This document shows, in pieces, positions 62,743 through 64,000 of a stretch of 64,000 bases of DNA. Source of the DNA: an uncultured Bacteroidales bacterium (lineage in GTDB: Bacteria; Bacteroidota; Bacteroidia; Bacteroidales; Paludibacteraceae). Below the pieces are notes generated by a model, which searched no databases, was not told the DNA's origin, and saw nothing but the letters and a program-made list of their open reading frames with translations. The stretch is from assembly GCA_900320865.1 (NCBI GenBank), contig ONTT01000004.1:1-64000 (forward strand), given 5' to 3'. Within the stretch, counting starts at the first letter, position 1. Each line of letters starts with the position of its first letter. The translations under genes were made by a program, and so were the position numbers.

Positions 62743-64000
62743 GGCTGCACCTCCTTCTTTTTGCCCAGTCCGTTGAGCCAATGAACGATTTGCGTCTGAT
62801 GCTCAGTAAGCGTCATGACGATGAGCAGAAGCAAAAGACTCCACGTCACCAATCTCGGGTCAAAGAGAAGCGGGGCACGAGGATAGATAAGCGCATGTCC
62901 TACCAAGAGGAAATACATCAAGTACCAATAGACATTGTTCTTCGCCCGATAATAGCTTTCCTTTACCCAGAGGCCGATGAGGAACATGGCAATCGCTGTT
63001 CCAACCGCCCCAAAAGAACGGTATGCTTCGCCAATCATGTTGGTGCCGGTCCCCCAGGTAGCGTCAGGTCCTAAGAAGAGGTATGAAGGCAGATCACCGC
63101 CATGCAACATCTGGGGCGGAAGATCGGAGTGCTCAATGATATATCCGGCAAGCCCGGGAACAGGCGAAGACAGATCAAGCGACATCCCGGTGAACCATGT
63201 CAAGTCGTTCTCTTGCGCCCACCCGAAAAGGCGGAAGAGGTTAACATCGTTCACAATCAGGTCTTCATAGATATCCCAAAACTCTTCTAAATTAGTATGC
63301 GCCAGTTTGGCTTGCCATGCCGCAGGATCCAAACCTTCTTTACGAAGCGTCATAACCAGGAAGAGAACAATCGATCCACCGGCCACAAGACCGAGTACGT
63401 GCCACCATTTAAGGTGATACACATACATACTGAATCCCACAACAAGAATCAGCGCCAAACCGACAGCCAACTGGCGGCTTCCGGTAGAAAGGAGTATAAG
63501 CATGAATGAAGCTATCACCGCCAGATAAAACCACCATTTCTGTTTCGGCAGGCGGAAAATGAAAATCGCCAAGAAATAGCATCCGATAGTGAAGATATTG
63601 TTAAAATAGCTATATATGCCCACATCGCGCAGGTTCGCACCCTCGGCATAGACACTCTGCAGCGCCGCGAGGCCACCGGTAGCGACAAAGAGGACCCAAG
63701 CCACCATCGTAATACCGAAAAACCAGATGTATTGGCGCATGGAGATGGTAAAGGTCGGTTCGGTAGGTTCTTCCCTATTGAGTTGAAGAATGCGCGTGGC
63801 ACCTAACATATACCATGCGTATCCGAAATAGGCCAAGGCCGTCGCCCTCGTTACAAAATTATCATTGAACGAGAAACTGAAGAACGACCAATAGATACGT
63901 TCCGTAGGCGCATAGAAAACCGGATAGACGAAGTTAACGAGGAAGAACGAAAGGGCAAAGAAAAACTCAAAACCCAACCAGTTTTTCCGCTTATTCGAAA
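62739..64000 (-). CDS. Polysaccharide polymerase-like membrane protein (partial, 5' end outside window)
   Basis: At least 412 aa of an integral membrane protein with about ten hydrophobic segments. It has a large hydrophilic loop (about residues 220-320 from the first TTG at 63977) that contains GMSLDLSSPVPGLAGYIIEHSD. Topology and neighbours fit an O-antigen/exopolysaccharide polymerase (oligosaccharide repeat unit polymerase). The reading frame stays open to the window edge (SNKRKNWLGFEFF), so the true start lies beyond 64000. It is the first visible gene of the glycosyltransferase cluster. Confidence 0.78.
   Translation of the reverse strand, partial: SNKRKNWLGFEFFFALSFFLVNFVYPVFYAPTERIYWSFFSFSFNDNFVTRATALAYFGYAWYMLGATRILQLNREEPTEPTFTISMRQYIWFFGITMVAWVLFVATGGLAALQSVYAEGANLRDVGIYSYFNNIFTIGCYFLAIFIFRLPKQKWWFYLAVIASFMLILLSTGSRQLAVGLALILVVGFSMYVYHLKWWHVLGLVAGGSIVLFLVMTLRKEGLDPAAWQAKLAHTNLEEFWDIYEDLIVNDVNLFRLFGWAQENDLTWFTGMSLDLSSPVPGLAGYIIEHSDLPPQMLHGGDLPSYLFLGPDATWGTGTNMIGEAYRSFGAVGTAIAMFLIGLWVKESYYRAKNNVYWYLMYFLLVGHALIYPRAPLLFDPRLVTWSLLLLLIVMTLTEHQTQIVHWLNGLGKKKEVQP

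Overview
The window looks like chromosome from an uncultured Bacteroidales lineage (Bacteroidota). Three things point there: promoters of the TTTG-N20-TAnnTTTG type, six large exported proteins with type IX secretion (T9SS)-style C-terminal sorting domains, and Bacteroidota-type housekeeping genes (Mrp without CxxC, a FloA/NfeD pair, NadB followed by NlpC/P60). Species cannot be fixed from this sequence; a gut or oral anaerobe related to Paludibacteraceae or Porphyromonadaceae is an inference.

Layout. 1-2425: possible end of an IS3-family element, then an operon of a FeoB-like metal permease with a stripped-down GTPase domain and a secreted HMA-domain (CxxC) protein. 2442-3584: gap (GAPDH), minus strand, with a broken 3' end. 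3669-12698: a minus-strand run rfbC-rfbD-DUF2461-tRNA-Arg-OmpA barrel-1520-aa surface protein-RNase H. 12743-16653: a 981-aa surface protein and a coupled barrel, minus strand. 16924-34979: plus-strand run of surface protein, OmpA barrel, surface protein, barrel, then a 2952-aa HagA-like adhesin closed by a strong terminator. 35073-35402: a small secreted Cys/His-rich protein behind a sigma-54-like promoter. 35719-38160: mrp and a MATE exporter. 38165-38442: 78-bp direct repeats and tRNA-Pro. 38477-40792: topA. 40878-48398: operon nfeD-floA-amidase-recJ-tdk-priA-uridine kinase. 48449-51630: comF-nadB-NlpC/P60. 51605-57003: tRNA-Leu, 1128-aa surface protein, OmpA/LysM barrel, minus strand. 56988-59164: ychF and a Ca2+/Na+ exchanger. 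59143-64000: polysaccharide genes (four glycosyltransferases and a polymerase cut by the window edge), minus strand.

How the genes work together. The dominant theme is a family of loci that pair a T9SS cargo-like surface protein with an outer-membrane barrel protein, often OmpA-type and once also with LysM. The pairs are coupled translationally (ATGA overlaps, or a stop codon run into a Shine-Dalgarno). Five of the six cargos share a conserved module just before the sorting domain. Two of these operons start about 30 nt behind a tRNA gene with no promoter in between. The rml genes and the glycosyltransferase cluster would supply surface polysaccharide. The rest is housekeeping: replication and repair (topA, priA, recJ), nucleotide and NAD metabolism, and membrane organisation (floA/nfeD).
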